Shown: positions 1-8,720 of the stretch, one piece after another
How the letters are laid out: each line of letters opens with the position of its first letter
How positions within the stretch are numbered: position 1 is the first letter of the stretch
Assembly: GCF_014892515.1 (NCBI RefSeq)
Contig: NZ_JADBGR010000057.1
Location: 1-64,000, forward strand
Direction of reading: 5' to 3'
Source of the DNA: Myceligenerans pegani
GTDB taxonomy: Bacteria; Actinomycetota; Actinomycetes; Actinomycetales; Cellulomonadaceae
Length of the DNA stretch: 64,000 nt
Notes under the pieces: generated by a model
What the model was told of the DNA's origin: nothing
The model's database searches: none
Seen by the model: the letters and a program-made list of their open reading frames with translations, nothing else
Program-made: the position numbers and the translations under genes

Positions 1-20
1 CCTGAGTTTGGTCATCTCGG
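1..20 (+). repeat. IS left terminal inverted repeat
   Basis: It reads CCTGAGTTTGGTCATCTCGG. Its partner is the reverse complement of 1751-1770, with three mismatches. Confidence 0.8.
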
Positions 21-66
21 CTTGATCCGTGCTGGCGCAGTGCTGTGACCTGTGGTGATGGTGGTC

Positions 67-90
67 TTAGTGCGCGGTTTCACGCACTAA
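67..90 (+). promoter_or_regulatory. Hairpin before transposase start
   Basis: TTAGTGCG and CGCACTAA pair perfectly over 8 bp around an 8-base loop, ending 22 bases before the GTG start. Some insertion sequences use such a structure to block read-through translation of the transposase; that role here is inference. The motif CACGCACTAAC recurs at the 3' end of the transposase gene (1741-1751). Confidence 0.4.
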
Positions 91-112
91 CGGGCTGGCC
101 TACGCTCGGTGG

Positions 113-1750
113 GTGGCGTTCATTCGACGGGTCCGGACCGCGTCCGGGGCGACGGCTGTGCAGATCGCGGAGTACGTCGGCGGGCGTCGTCAGCGGATCG
201 TGGAGCACCTCGGGTCGGCGCACTCCGAGGCCGAGCTCGGCCTCCTGCTGGAACGGGCCCGCGGCCTGCTTGCCGACGGCCGGCAGGGTGTCCTTGACTT
301 GGGTCTGGAGCCCACGACGCGCGCGGTGGGACTGGTCCCGGCTCCTGGCGAGCCGGCCTTGCTCGGCGGCCAGCCGGTCCCGTCTCAGGCGCCGCGGGTC
401 GGTCCCGCGCGGGTGGAGTCGACCGCTTCGCGTGTCTTGTTCGACGCTCTGGTAGGCGTGTTCGCCGACCTGGGGTTCGACGGGATCGGGGACGAGACGT
501 TCCGGGACCTGGTGATCGCGCGGATCGTGGAGCCGACCTCGATCCTGGACGTGGGGCGGGTTCTGAAGGACCTGGGCCACAGCCCGGCGAGCGAGAAGAC
601 GATGCGCCGCACCCTGGCCCGCTGCGTCGGCAACGGCTACCGCGACCAGATCGCCGGGTTGTGCTTCGATCACGCGCAGGCCAGCGGTGATGTGTCGTTG
701 TGTTTGTACGACGTCACCACGCTCTACTTCGAGGCCGAGAAAGAGGACGGGCTGCGGAAGGTCGGCTACTCCAAGGAACGACGAGTCGACCCGCAGATCG
801 TCGTGGGCCTGCTGGTGGACCGGTACGGGTTCCCGCTGGAGATCGGCTGTTTCGAGGGGAACAAGGCAGAGCGCCTGACGATTGTGCCGATCATCGAGCA
901 GTTCCAGGCTCGCCACGGTATCGAGGGGATCGTGGTGGTCGCCGACGCGGGCATGCTGTCGGCGGGCAACCTGGCCGAGCTGGACCGCGCCGAGCTCGGG
1001 TTCATCGTCGGCTCAAGGATGACCAAGGCACCGATCGACCTGGAGTCCCACTTCCGCTGGCACGGGGACGCGTTCACCGACGCCCAGGTCATCGACACCA
1101 TCACCCCGAAGACCGGGCAGAACCTCGAGAACGACCCGATGCTGCGCAGCGAACCGGTCTGGGACCCGGCCACGCACACGCGGTCCTGGCGGGCGGTGTG
1201 GTCCTTCTCCCGCAAACGGTTCGTGCGCGACAACGCGACCTTGACCCTGCAGGAGAACCGCGCCCGGGACGTGATCGACGGATCCCGGACCGCGAAGGCC
1301 ACGAGGTTCGTCAAGACCAGCGGGGACGCACGCACCCTGGACGAGAAGGCACTGGCCCGAGCCCGAGCGCTGGCCGGGCTGAAGGGCTACGTCACCAACA
1401 TCCCGGCCACGGTGATGCCGCCGGCAGAGGTGATGACCTGTTACCACGACCTGTGGCACGTGGAGCAGTCCTTCCGGATGAGCAAGACCGATCTGGCCGC
1501 CCGGCCGATGTTCGCCCGCACCCGCGACGCGATCGAGGCGCACCTGACCATCGTGTTCACCGCCCTGGCCGTCGCCCGCGCGGCCCAGGACCGCACCGGC
1601 CTGGCGATCCGCAACATCGTGCGCCAGCTACGCCCCCTGCGCTCGGCAACGATCACCATCAACGGCACCACCGCCACGTTCCCGCCCGCGATCCCCACCC
1701 CACAGCAGACCATCCTCGACGCACTGAACCGCGACGACGTCACGCACTAA
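113..1750 (+). CDS. IS1634/IS4-family DDE transposase
   Basis: This 545-residue protein should cut and paste its element through a DDE active site. The likely catalytic residues are D200 (in LYDVTTLYF), D278 (in VVADAGM) and E451 (in HVEQSFRMSKTDL). The last segment resembles the Y-R-E-K signature of IS4-type enzymes. The GTG start at 113 is the first plausible start after the left inverted repeat, and the gene ends flush with the right repeat, leaving no room for a second gene. The frame is intact and no mutation of the DDE residues is seen, so it may be active. IS1634 is the closest family by recollection. Confidence 0.88.
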   Translation: MAFIRRVRTASGATAVQIAEYVGGRRQRIVEHLGSAHSEAELGLLLERARGLLADGRQGVLDLGLEPTTRAVGLVPAPGEPALLGGQPVPSQAPRVGPARVESTASRVLFDALVGVFADLGFDGIGDETFRDLVIARIVEPTSILDVGRVLKDLGHSPASEKTMRRTLARCVGNGYRDQIAGLCFDHAQASGDVSLCLYDVTTLYFEAEKEDGLRKVGYSKERRVDPQIVVGLLVDRYGFPLEIGCFEGNKAERLTIVPIIEQFQARHGIEGIVVVADAGMLSAGNLAELDRAELGFIVGSRMTKAPIDLESHFRWHGDAFTDAQVIDTITPKTGQNLENDPMLRSEPVWDPATHTRSWRAVWSFSRKRFVRDNATLTLQENRARDVIDGSRTAKATRFVKTSGDARTLDEKALARARALAGLKGYVTNIPATVMPPAEVMTCYHDLWHVEQSFRMSKTDLAARPMFARTRDAIEAHLTIVFTALAVARAAQDRTGLAIRNIVRQLRPLRSATITINGTTATFPPAIPTPQQTILDALNRDDVTH

Positions 1751-1770
1751 CCCGAATGACCAAACTCGGG
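1751..1770 (-). repeat. IS right terminal inverted repeat
   Basis: On the minus strand it reads CCCGAGTTTGGTCATTCGGG, matching the left end at 17 of 20 positions. It begins directly after the transposase stop codon. Confidence 0.85.
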
Positions 1771-1921
1771 ACTCATCACGCTAGCGGACTGAGAACTCGG
1801 CGCTGACACGCTCCCCTGGGTGCGGCACTCGGGGAACACGGGAGCCTCTGCGAGATGGCCACTCGTGGCTTCGCCAGGACCGTGAGGGCTGTCACCGACC
1901 CTCACGGGAGGGAGCCCGCCC

Positions 1922-2122
1922 ATGTCCGCCACAACCTTGAAGAATCACATCCACCTGGTGTCGTTGAGCGAAGCCGCCGACGCCCTCGGCATCTCGGTCA
2001 AGACCATCCGTCGCCGGATCGCCGATGGGACGATCGCCGGATACCGAGTCGGACGCCTCATCCGCGTGGACTCCCACGAGGTGCGCGACCGTCTCGCCAT
2101 CCGGATCCCTACGATCCGCTAA
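1922..2122 (+). CDS. Excisionase-like HTH protein
   Basis: A 66-residue basic protein with an excisionase/MerR-type winged helix-turn-helix (about residues 13-58). The segment LSEAADALGISVKTIRRRI is followed by the typical GTIAGYRVGRLIRVD wing. Such proteins direct integrase towards excision or act as small DNA-binding regulators. A GGGAGG ribosome-binding site lies 10 bases before the ATG. No integrase gene is present: upstream is the IS element and downstream a tRNA-Pro, a common integration target. This may be the survivor of an integrated element damaged by IS insertion. The excisionase role is inferred from the fold and context only. Confidence 0.75.
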   Translation: MSATTLKNHIHLVSLSEAADALGISVKTIRRRIADGTIAGYRVGRLIRVDSHEVRDRLAIRIPTIR

Positions 2123-2254
2123 CCCGAAGAAGGACTCTGGGCCCGCAAAGGCTGGGCCGGACGCCCCAGATGACCCCGCGACACGCCCGAGACAGACACA
2201 CATTCTGGCCGCTAACCCAACTGCACGCGATGGTGCACATGTGGTGCCCGCGAG

Positions 2255-2293
2255 AAAGGGCCAGGTCAGAAATGCCTTCTGACCTGGCCCTTT
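2255..2293 (-). terminator. Terminator of tRNA-Pro
   Basis: AAAGGGCCAGGTCAGAA and TTCTGACCTGGCCCTTT form a perfect 17-bp stem with a 5-base loop. It starts one base after the encoded CCA end of the tRNA, in the direction of its transcription. The A/T-rich foot supplies U residues at the 3' side. Confidence 0.85.
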
Positions 2294-2294
2294 A

Positions 2295-2371
<77 letters not shown>

Positions 2372-2463
2372 GATCGCCTACCGCAGGCCCTTGGGCTGCG
2401 GAAGCCTGCTCAGCATAGCCGACACGAGGGCCGGGCACGAAACCGAAATAGCGGTGAGCCGGC

Positions 2464-2949
2464 TCACGCCAGCTCGACCACGATCTCGACCTCGACCGGG
2501 GCATCCAGGGGGAGGACGGCGACGCCGACCGCGGAGCGGGCGTGGGGTTCGCCGAAGATCTCGCCCAGGACGTCGCTGGCGCCGTTGATCACGGCGGGCT
2601 GGCCGGTGAACGACGGGGCGCTCGCGACGAAGCCGACCACCTTCACCACACGAGCGACCGTGTCGAGGCTGCCCGTGAGCGACCGGACGGCGGCGAGAGC
2701 GTTCAGCGCGCACGTGCGTGCGAGCTCGTTGGCCAGTTCCGGGTCCACGAGGCCGTCGCCGTCACCGACCTTGCCGGTGGCGAGGAGGGCGCCGTCGGCC
2801 ATCGGGAGCTGGCCCGACGTGTAGACGTACTGTCCCGTGCGGACGGCCGGGACGTAGGAGGCGACGGGCGGGACGACGTCGGGCAGGGCGATACCGAGAT
2901 CGGCGAGCCGCTGCTCGGGACCGGCGGCGGACTCGGCCGCGGTGCTCAC
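2464..2949 (-). CDS. RidA family (YjgF/UK114) protein
   Basis: A 161-residue protein of the Rid family, whose best-known members deaminate reactive enamine/imine intermediates from PLP enzymes. The N-terminal part carries YVYTSGQLPM, and the C-terminal half continues with a long helix and VGVAVLPLDAPVEVEIVVEL, the family's usual last strand before the ligand pocket. It starts on GTG and overlaps the stop of the preceding DUF4177 gene (GTGA), so the two are probably translated together. Subfamily, and therefore true deaminase activity, cannot be fixed by eye. Confidence 0.85.
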   Translation of the reverse strand: MSTAAESAAGPEQRLADLGIALPDVVPPVASYVPAVRTGQYVYTSGQLPMADGALLATGKVGDGDGLVDPELANELARTCALNALAAVRSLTGSLDTVARVVKVVGFVASAPSFTGQPAVINGASDVLGEIFGEPHARSAVGVAVLPLDAPVEVEIVVELA

Positions 2950-3110
2950 TGCTCGCCCGTCGGGCGCTTGAGGTAGGCGACGAGCCCGGTGCCGTCAGGA
3001 CCGGGAACGACCTGCACGAGCTCCCAGCCGTCGGAGCCCCACTGGTCGAGCACGGCCTTGGTGTTGTGGATCAGGAGAGGGATCGTCGAGTACTCCCACG
3101 TGGTTGCCAT
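2946..3110 (-). CDS. DUF4177 small protein
   Basis: A 54-residue protein beginning MATTWEYSTIPLL, matching the DUF4177 family found beside RidA genes in many actinobacteria. The ATG at 3110 is preferred over longer in-frame starts because the family begins at this point. The WEY...WGSDGWELVQV pattern is typical. Function is unknown. It is the first gene of a two-gene unit that diverges from the penicillin-binding protein gene. Confidence 0.75.
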   Translation of the reverse strand: MATTWEYSTIPLLIHNTKAVLDQWGSDGWELVQVVPGPDGTGLVAYLKRPTGEQ

Positions 3111-3217
3111 GTGGCCGATCGTAGCCCGGCGGCCGCAGGCACCGTACACACGACCCGCACACCGCACGGCCCTCGGTAGCGGGTGTCGGCACAGGCTTTC
3201 CTACTACCCTGGAGCGC

Positions 3218-5608
3218 ATGTCGTCGGCCCATCCCCTGAACGCCGAGCAGCGGCGGATCACGCGCAAGATCCCCGCCACTCAGTTGATCGCACTTCTCCT
3301 CGCCTTCGTCCTGACCGCCGGTGCCGGCGGTCTCATCGGTGCGGGGATGCTCATTCCGCTGGCCGCGGGAACGGACACCACCGTCGACGCGGGCGTGCAG
3401 CTGTTCGACGAGGTGCCCGACGAGCTGGAGCTGACGCCGCTGTCCGAGCAGTCGCGGATCTTCGCGAGCGACGGGAAGACCCTGCTCGCCTCCGTCTACG
3501 AGCAGAACCGCATCGTGGTGCCGCTGAAGAAGATCTCGAAGCACATGCAGCACGCGGCGATCGCCATCGAGGACGAACGGTTCTACGAGCACAACGGCGT
3601 CGACCCGCAGGGCATCGCCCGCGCGGCCGTGAGCAACGCCTCCGGCGCCGCGCAGCAGGGCGCGTCCACGCTGACGCAGCAGTACGTGAAGAACTCCCTC
3701 ATCGAGGAGGCCCTCAAGGACGACGACCCGTTCGGCATCCTCGACGCCCGCGAGGACTCCATCCAGCGCAAGATCCGCGAGGCCAAGCTCTCGATCGCCA
3801 TCGAGAAGAGGATGACGAAGGACGAGATCCTCGAGGGCTACCTGAACGTCGCGCAGTTCGGCGTGAGCATCTACGGGGTCCAGGTGGCCGCGCAGCGCTA
3901 CTTCAGCAAGAACGCCGCCGATCTGAACGTCGTGGAGGCGGCGACGATCGCGGGGATCACCAAGGAGCCGAGCCATTTCGATCCACTGGAGAACCCCGAG
4001 ACCAACCAGGATCGCCGCGACATCGTGCTCAACAAGATGTGGGCTCTCGAATACATCTCCGACAAGGAGTACCAGGAGGCACGCGACACCCCGATCGAGG
4101 ACACGCTCAAGCCGCGCAAGCTGCAGCTCGGCTGCGAGGAGGCGCCCGCCGGATCGGCCTTCTTCTGCGACTACGTGATCAAGGAGTTCCTGCTGAGCGA
4201 GGAGTTCGGCGAGACCCGCGAGGAGCGGTACGACCTGCTCTACCAGGGCGGGCTCGACATTGTGACGACGCTCGACATGAAGAAGCAGAAGGCGGCCCAC
4301 GAGACGATCAACAAGGTCGTGCCGACCAGCGATCCGAGTGGCCTGGACGCGGCGATCACGTCCGTGGAGCCGGGGACCGGCAAGATCCTCAGCATGGCGC
4401 AGAACAAGCCGTACGACGCCTCCGAGGAACCCCAACCGCTGCACACCGCCCTGAACTTCTCGGCCGACTACCTGCACGGTGGATCGACAGGATTCCAGCC
4501 CGGGTCGAACTTCAAGCCCTTCGTGCTCACCGAGTGGCTGCGCTCCGGGCACCATCTGAACGATGTGCTGCCGGCGACGACGGTGACACTGCCCCAGGGG
4601 TCGTTCTCAGCGGGGTGTGAGGGTGCGTCACTTGCAGGTGCCGATTGGCGGGTGCGTAACGCCGAGGATGCGTCGAGCAGCTCCATGACCGTGTCACAGG
4701 GCACATATCAGTCGGTGAACACCGTCTACGCGCGCATGTCGCAGCGCATGAATCTCTGCGGCATCCGGAAGTCCGCCTACGACGCCGGGTACCGCCCGTC
4801 CCTGCACGCCAGCATTGACGGCGGTGGACCGATTCGGGGCGAGGCGACGGCCAGGGACATCGAGGTCCTGCCGTCCATGACGCTCGGGACGCAGCCCACC
4901 ACGCCGCTCTACATGGCTTCGGCCTACTCGACATTTGCCACGGGCGGCACGTACTGCAAGCCGGTCGCGATCCTCTCGGCGGAGACACGCGGCGGTGAGA
5001 AGCTCGACGTGCCGACCGCGGGGTGCAAGCAGACCCTGGAATCGAACGTCGCGAACACCGTGGCCTATGCCATGACCAAGGTGTTCACCGGGAGCCCTTG
5101 GGGCACCGGCTGGACGGTCAGGGACAAGTTCGCCGCGACTCGCCCCGTCGCCGGCAAGACGGGGACCACGCAGTCGGGGTACCAGAGCTGGTTCACGGGA
5201 TTCACGCCGAACCTGGCCACCTCCGTGTGGGTCGGCCAGGCCAAGGGCAACGACCCGCACCAGAACATTCTCGTGAACGGCGGCACGTACAACTACGAGA
5301 AGCCCGGCCAGCCCTACCCGTGGCTGTACGGAAGTTCCGTCGCGCTTCCCGCGTGGGACCTGTACACGACCGAGGCGATGAAGGACATGCCCGTCGTGAA
5401 GTTCCCGAGCCCGGACCCGAATCTGGTCGGCAGAGCTCCCGTCCAGTCCGAGCCCGACGATGGCGGCGACGACTCCGGTGACGGTGGCGACTCCGGCGAC
5501 GGCGGAGGCGACGGCAACGATGGTGGCGGAAACGGCGGTCCTGGCAACGGCGGTGGCGGCAACGGCGGTGGCGGCGGCAACGGCGGCGGATCCGAGGGGA
5601 ACGACTGA
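3218..5608 (+). CDS. Class A penicillin-binding protein
   Basis: A bifunctional peptidoglycan synthase of 796 residues. A short cytoplasmic N-terminus precedes one membrane segment (about 20-50). The glycosyltransferase (GT51) domain follows, with catalytic E118 in EDERFYEHNG and the motif GASTLTQQYVKN. The transpeptidase domain has the serine motif SNFK (S430), SVN (near 499) and KTGTT (K647). It polymerises glycan strands and cross-links stem peptides outside the membrane. The last 70 residues are a low-complexity Gly/Asp/Asn tail, common in actinobacterial PonA-type proteins. A GGAG ribosome site precedes the ATG. The metallophosphoesterase gene follows after 3 bases. Confidence 0.92.
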   Translation: MSSAHPLNAEQRRITRKIPATQLIALLLAFVLTAGAGGLIGAGMLIPLAAGTDTTVDAGVQLFDEVPDELELTPLSEQSRIFASDGKTLLASVYEQNRIVVPLKKISKHMQHAAIAIEDERFYEHNGVDPQGIARAAVSNASGAAQQGASTLTQQYVKNSLIEEALKDDDPFGILDAREDSIQRKIREAKLSIAIEKRMTKDEILEGYLNVAQFGVSIYGVQVAAQRYFSKNAADLNVVEAATIAGITKEPSHFDPLENPETNQDRRDIVLNKMWALEYISDKEYQEARDTPIEDTLKPRKLQLGCEEAPAGSAFFCDYVIKEFLLSEEFGETREERYDLLYQGGLDIVTTLDMKKQKAAHETINKVVPTSDPSGLDAAITSVEPGTGKILSMAQNKPYDASEEPQPLHTALNFSADYLHGGSTGFQPGSNFKPFVLTEWLRSGHHLNDVLPATTVTLPQGSFSAGCEGASLAGADWRVRNAEDASSSSMTVSQGTYQSVNTVYARMSQRMNLCGIRKSAYDAGYRPSLHASIDGGGPIRGEATARDIEVLPSMTLGTQPTTPLYMASAYSTFATGGTYCKPVAILSAETRGGEKLDVPTAGCKQTLESNVANTVAYAMTKVFTGSPWGTGWTVRDKFAATRPVAGKTGTTQSGYQSWFTGFTPNLATSVWVGQAKGNDPHQNILVNGGTYNYEKPGQPYPWLYGSSVALPAWDLYTTEAMKDMPVVKFPSPDPNLVGRAPVQSEPDDGGDDSGDGGDSGDGGGDGNDGGGNGGPGNGGGGNGGGGGNGGGSEGND

Positions 5609-5611
5609 CCC

Positions 5612-6637
5612 ATGGCCGTACGCACAGCGCTGACCGCGCTCGCGACCGTCGGCGGTGCCGCGGCCGCCGGGCTCGCCTACGCGCATCTCGAGTCGAAGCT
5701 CTTCACGGTGCGCCGCTTCACGGTCCCGGTCCTGGCGCCCGGGCAGCGTCCGGTCCGGGTGCTGCACATCAGCGACCTGCACCTGACGCCCGCGCAGCAC
5801 ACGAAGCAGGAATGGGTGCGCTCGCTCGCGGGCCTCGCGCCCGACGTCGTCATCAACACCGGCGACAACTTCGGGCACCTGCGGTCACTGGCCCCGTTGC
5901 TCGACGTGCTGGGGCCGCTCATGGAGGTACCCGGCGCGTTCGTGATGGGCTCGAACGACTACTTCGCGCCCACGTTCAAGAACCCGGCCCGCTACCTTCT
6001 GCCGGACGCCCGCGAGGAGCGTGACGACCTCGTCCCGCTGCCCACCGAGTCCCTGGCGAAGGCGTTCCGCGAGGCGGGCTGGGCGGATCTGACGAATCGC
6101 CGGGACACGATCACGCTCCGCGACGGCCGCGTGATCGACCTGGTGGGCATGGACGATCCACATCTGGATCGCGACGTCATGCCGGAGCCACGGACGGCCG
6201 TCGGCGGCAGGACCGCGACGGCGCGTCACCTGGCCGGCGCGAACCCGGTCGAGGGCGAGACTCGTGGCGTGGACGTCGCCGACGCCCATGACGATCGCCA
6301 GGGCCCTCTCCTGCGCTTCGGCGTCGTTCACGCCCCGTACCAGCGCGTCCTCAACCAGCTCCGGGCCGACGGCACCGACCTGATCTTCGCGGGCCACACG
6401 CACGGTGGCCAGCTCTGCCTCCCGGGTATCGGCGCCCTGGTCACGAACTGCGACCTGGACCGTGGTCGCGCCTACGGCCTGCACGGCTGGCCGGGCCCAC
6501 GCCCGGACCAGGACGGCGGCGAGGACTCCACCTGGCTCCACGTCTCCGCCGGCGGGGGCACGTCCCCGTACTGGCAGATCCGCTTCGCCTGCCGCCCGGA
6601 GGCCACGCTCCTCACCCTCACGGCCAAGGTGAGTTAG
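5612..6637 (+). CDS. Metallophosphoesterase, YkuE-like
   Basis: A 341-residue calcineurin-like phosphoesterase. The metal-binding motifs appear in order: HISDLHL, NTGDN, GSND (a variant of GNHD) and GHTHGGQ. The first 25 residues are hydrophobic, suggesting a membrane anchor or signal, as in YkuE-type enzymes. It starts 3 bases after the penicillin-binding protein stop, an arrangement conserved in actinobacteria, and is probably co-transcribed with it. The substrate is unknown; a cell-envelope phosphodiester is a reasonable guess. Confidence 0.87.
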   Translation: MAVRTALTALATVGGAAAAGLAYAHLESKLFTVRRFTVPVLAPGQRPVRVLHISDLHLTPAQHTKQEWVRSLAGLAPDVVINTGDNFGHLRSLAPLLDVLGPLMEVPGAFVMGSNDYFAPTFKNPARYLLPDAREERDDLVPLPTESLAKAFREAGWADLTNRRDTITLRDGRVIDLVGMDDPHLDRDVMPEPRTAVGGRTATARHLAGANPVEGETRGVDVADAHDDRQGPLLRFGVVHAPYQRVLNQLRADGTDLIFAGHTHGGQLCLPGIGALVTNCDLDRGRAYGLHGWPGPRPDQDGGEDSTWLHVSAGGGTSPYWQIRFACRPEATLLTLTAKVS

Positions 6638-6662
6638 GGCAGTACGGCTCCTCACGTCACAC

Positions 6663-6699
6663 GCCGATGGCCCGGACCGTTCAGGTCCCGGCCATCGGC
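6663..6699. terminator. Bidirectional terminator
   Basis: GCCGATGGCCCGGACC and GGTCCCGGCCATCGGC pair at 15 of 16 positions around a 5-base loop. It lies between the convergent metallophosphoesterase and crp genes and can serve both. Confidence 0.75.
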
Positions 6700-6721
6700 A
6701 TGTGGTGGTGCGGTGCCCGCC

Positions 6722-7399
6722 TCAGCGCGCCCGCCGCTCCAGCCGGTCCATGTCCAGCAGCACCACGGCCCGCCCCTCGCGGCGGACCCACCCGCGGGTC
6801 GCGAAGTCGGCCAGCGCCTTGTTGACCGTCTCGCGCGAGGCGCCGACCAGCTGGGCCAGCTCCTCCTGCGTGAGGTCGTGGGCCACCCGCACGCCGTCGT
6901 CGTTGGGCTCGCCGAAGCGGGTCGACAGGTCCAGCAGGGCCTTGGCGACGCGGCCGGGGACGTCGGAGAACACCAGGTCGGCCAGGGTCTCGTTGGTGCG
7001 GCGCAGGCGCCGCGCGAGCGCGCCGAGCAGATGCATGGAGACGTTCGGGTGCTCGCCGATCCACTTCACCAGCGCGTCGTGCCGGAGCTCGTAGACGAGC
7101 GCGTCCGACACCGACGACGCCGACGCCGTGCGCGGACCCGGGTCGAACAGCGACAGTTCGCCGAACATCTCGCCCGGCCCCAGGATCGACAGCAGGTTCT
7201 CGCGGCCGTCGGCGGAGCGGCGGCCGAGCTTGATCTTGCCGGAAGCGATGACGTAGAGCCGGTCCCCGGGCTCGCCCTCCCGGAAAAGAACGTCGCCACG
7301 GACCAGGTCCACCGGGACCATCGACTCGAAGAGCGCGCGCGACTCACCGCTCTCCATGTCCGCGAACAGGGGTGCTGAGAGTACGACCTCGTCGTCCAC
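6722..7399 (-). CDS. crp: Crp/Fnr regulator, GlxR/Crp-type
   Basis: A cAMP-receptor-type global regulator of 225 residues. The cyclic-nucleotide domain contains GEPGDRLYVIASGKIKLGRR and GEMFGELSLFDPGPRTASA. The C-terminal winged helix contains LTQEELAQLVGASRETVNKAL. The match to corynebacterial GlxR and mycobacterial Crp is close by eye. The GTG at 7399 is chosen because a GAGG ribosome site precedes it and the length fits the family; longer in-frame starts add an unlikely tail. In Mycobacterium tuberculosis crp lies close to nth and ephE, both also found nearby here. It probably controls carbon use, perhaps including the adjacent prp operon (inference). Confidence 0.9.
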   Translation of the reverse strand: MDDEVVLSAPLFADMESGESRALFESMVPVDLVRGDVLFREGEPGDRLYVIASGKIKLGRRSADGRENLLSILGPGEMFGELSLFDPGPRTASASSVSDALVYELRHDALVKWIGEHPNVSMHLLGALARRLRRTNETLADLVFSDVPGRVAKALLDLSTRFGEPNDDGVRVAHDLTQEELAQLVGASRETVNKALADFATRGWVRREGRAVVLLDMDRLERRAR

Positions 7400-7562
7400 C
7401 AGTGATGTCCTCACTTGTCGGGGACCAGGTGCCTGCGCGCGGCGATCACCGGCGCGACGTCCTGAAGTCCGTGTGTTGTTCCAGTACCCAGTGTGCCGCA
7501 CGATCCGCGAAAACACCTTGATCGAGGCGTGTCCCTCGCGGCGTGGCGCGGCACACGCGAGG

Positions 7563-8684
7563 TCAGGGGACCTGCCGCTCCTCGGGCCCGTTGTACTCGC
7601 ACACCGGACGGATCAGGGCGTTCGAGGCGCGCTGCTCCATGATGTGCGCGGTCCAGCCGGTGACGCGCGACGCCACGAACAGGGGCGTGAAGATGTTCGT
7701 GTCGAAGCCCATCAGGTGGTAGGCGGGCCCGGCCGGGTAGTCGAGGTTCGGCTTGATGCCCTTGCGCTCCGCCATCGCCTGCTCGAGCGTGTCGTACAGG
7801 TCGAGCACCTCGTGCTTCCCGTAGTGCTCCACCATGTCGCCGAGCACGGCGCGCATGGTCGGCACCCGCGAGTCGCCCTTCTTGTACACGCGGTGGCCGA
7901 AGCCCATGATCTTGCGCTTCGATGCCAGGGCCTCGTCGAGCCAGGCCACGGCCTTGTCGGCCGTGCCGATCTCCTCGAACGTCTCCTGCACGGCCTCGTT
8001 CGCGCCGCCGTGCAGCGGGCCCTTGAGCGCACCGATCGCGCCCGTCACGGCGGAGTGCAGGTCCGACAGCGTGGAGGTGATCACGCGCGCTGTGAACGTG
8101 GACGCGTTGAAGGAGTGCTCCGCGTACAGCACCATCGACGCCTCGAACGCCTTGACGACGGCGGGGTCGGCCTCCTCGCCGAACGTCATCCACAGGAAGT
8201 TCGCCGAGTAGCCCAGATCGTCGCGCGGCGGCACGATCTCCTGGCCCCGCCGCCGGCGCTGGTCCAGGGCCACGACCGACGGCATGACCGCCCACAGCCG
8301 CAGCGCCTTGGCGAGCTCCGCGTCGACCGAGGAGTCCTCGGCCTGCGGGTCGTGCGCCCCGAGCTGCGACACCGCGGTGCGGCACACGTCCATCGGGTGG
8401 CAGTCGTCGGGCAGTTCCAGGATCGCCGCCCTGACGTTGTCGGGCAGGGCGCGGGCCGCGCGCTCGGCCTTCGTCTGCTCGTCGAGCTGGTCCGACGTCG
8501 GCAGGTCGCCGTGCCAGAGCAGGTACGCGACCTCCTCGAAGCTCACGCGCGCGGCGAGGTCCTGCACCGGGTAGCCGCGGTAGAGCAGCGAGTTCGTCTC
8601 GGGGTTGACCTTCGAGATCGCACTGGTGTCGGCGATCACGCCGGCCAGGCCCTTGCGGATCTCGCTGGTGGGGGTTTCGGTCAT
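7563..8684 (-). CDS. prpC: 2-methylcitrate synthase
   Basis: Condenses propionyl-CoA with oxaloacetate in the methylcitrate cycle. This citrate-synthase-fold protein has 373 residues, close to the short bacterial PrpC type. The conserved active-site segments are seen: LYAEHSFNASTF, GALKGPLHGGANE, KIMGFGHRVYKKGD and the C-terminal AHIMEQ with RPVCEYNGP. It is the last gene of prpD-prpB-prpC on the minus strand, 36 bp after prpB. The operon context favours methylcitrate over plain citrate synthase, although such enzymes often accept acetyl-CoA as well. Confidence 0.92.
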   Translation of the reverse strand: MTETPTSEIRKGLAGVIADTSAISKVNPETNSLLYRGYPVQDLAARVSFEEVAYLLWHGDLPTSDQLDEQTKAERAARALPDNVRAAILELPDDCHPMDVCRTAVSQLGAHDPQAEDSSVDAELAKALRLWAVMPSVVALDQRRRRGQEIVPPRDDLGYSANFLWMTFGEEADPAVVKAFEASMVLYAEHSFNASTFTARVITSTLSDLHSAVTGAIGALKGPLHGGANEAVQETFEEIGTADKAVAWLDEALASKRKIMGFGHRVYKKGDSRVPTMRAVLGDMVEHYGKHEVLDLYDTLEQAMAERKGIKPNLDYPAGPAYHLMGFDTNIFTPLFVASRVTGWTAHIMEQRASNALIRPVCEYNGPEERQVP

Positions 8685-8720
8685 GCTGTCACTCCTTCGT
8701 GAGGGGCTGGTGGGGAGCGG

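Larger units (their letters stand above)
1..1770 (+). mobile_element. IS1634/IS4-like insertion sequence
   Basis: The first bases of the window and positions 1751-1770 form imperfect terminal inverted repeats (17 of 20 matching) around one transposase gene, which gives an element of about 1.77 kb. The left flank lies outside the window, so a target duplication cannot be tested and a few bases of the left end could be missing. The family assignment rests on the transposase. The copy looks intact: the reading frame is uninterrupted and both ends are present. Confidence 0.85.

Noticed and set aside
7400-7516. Longer start for crp at 7516
   Set aside because: It adds an Arg-rich tail absent from homologues. 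The GTG at 7399 has a ribosome site and gives the normal length.
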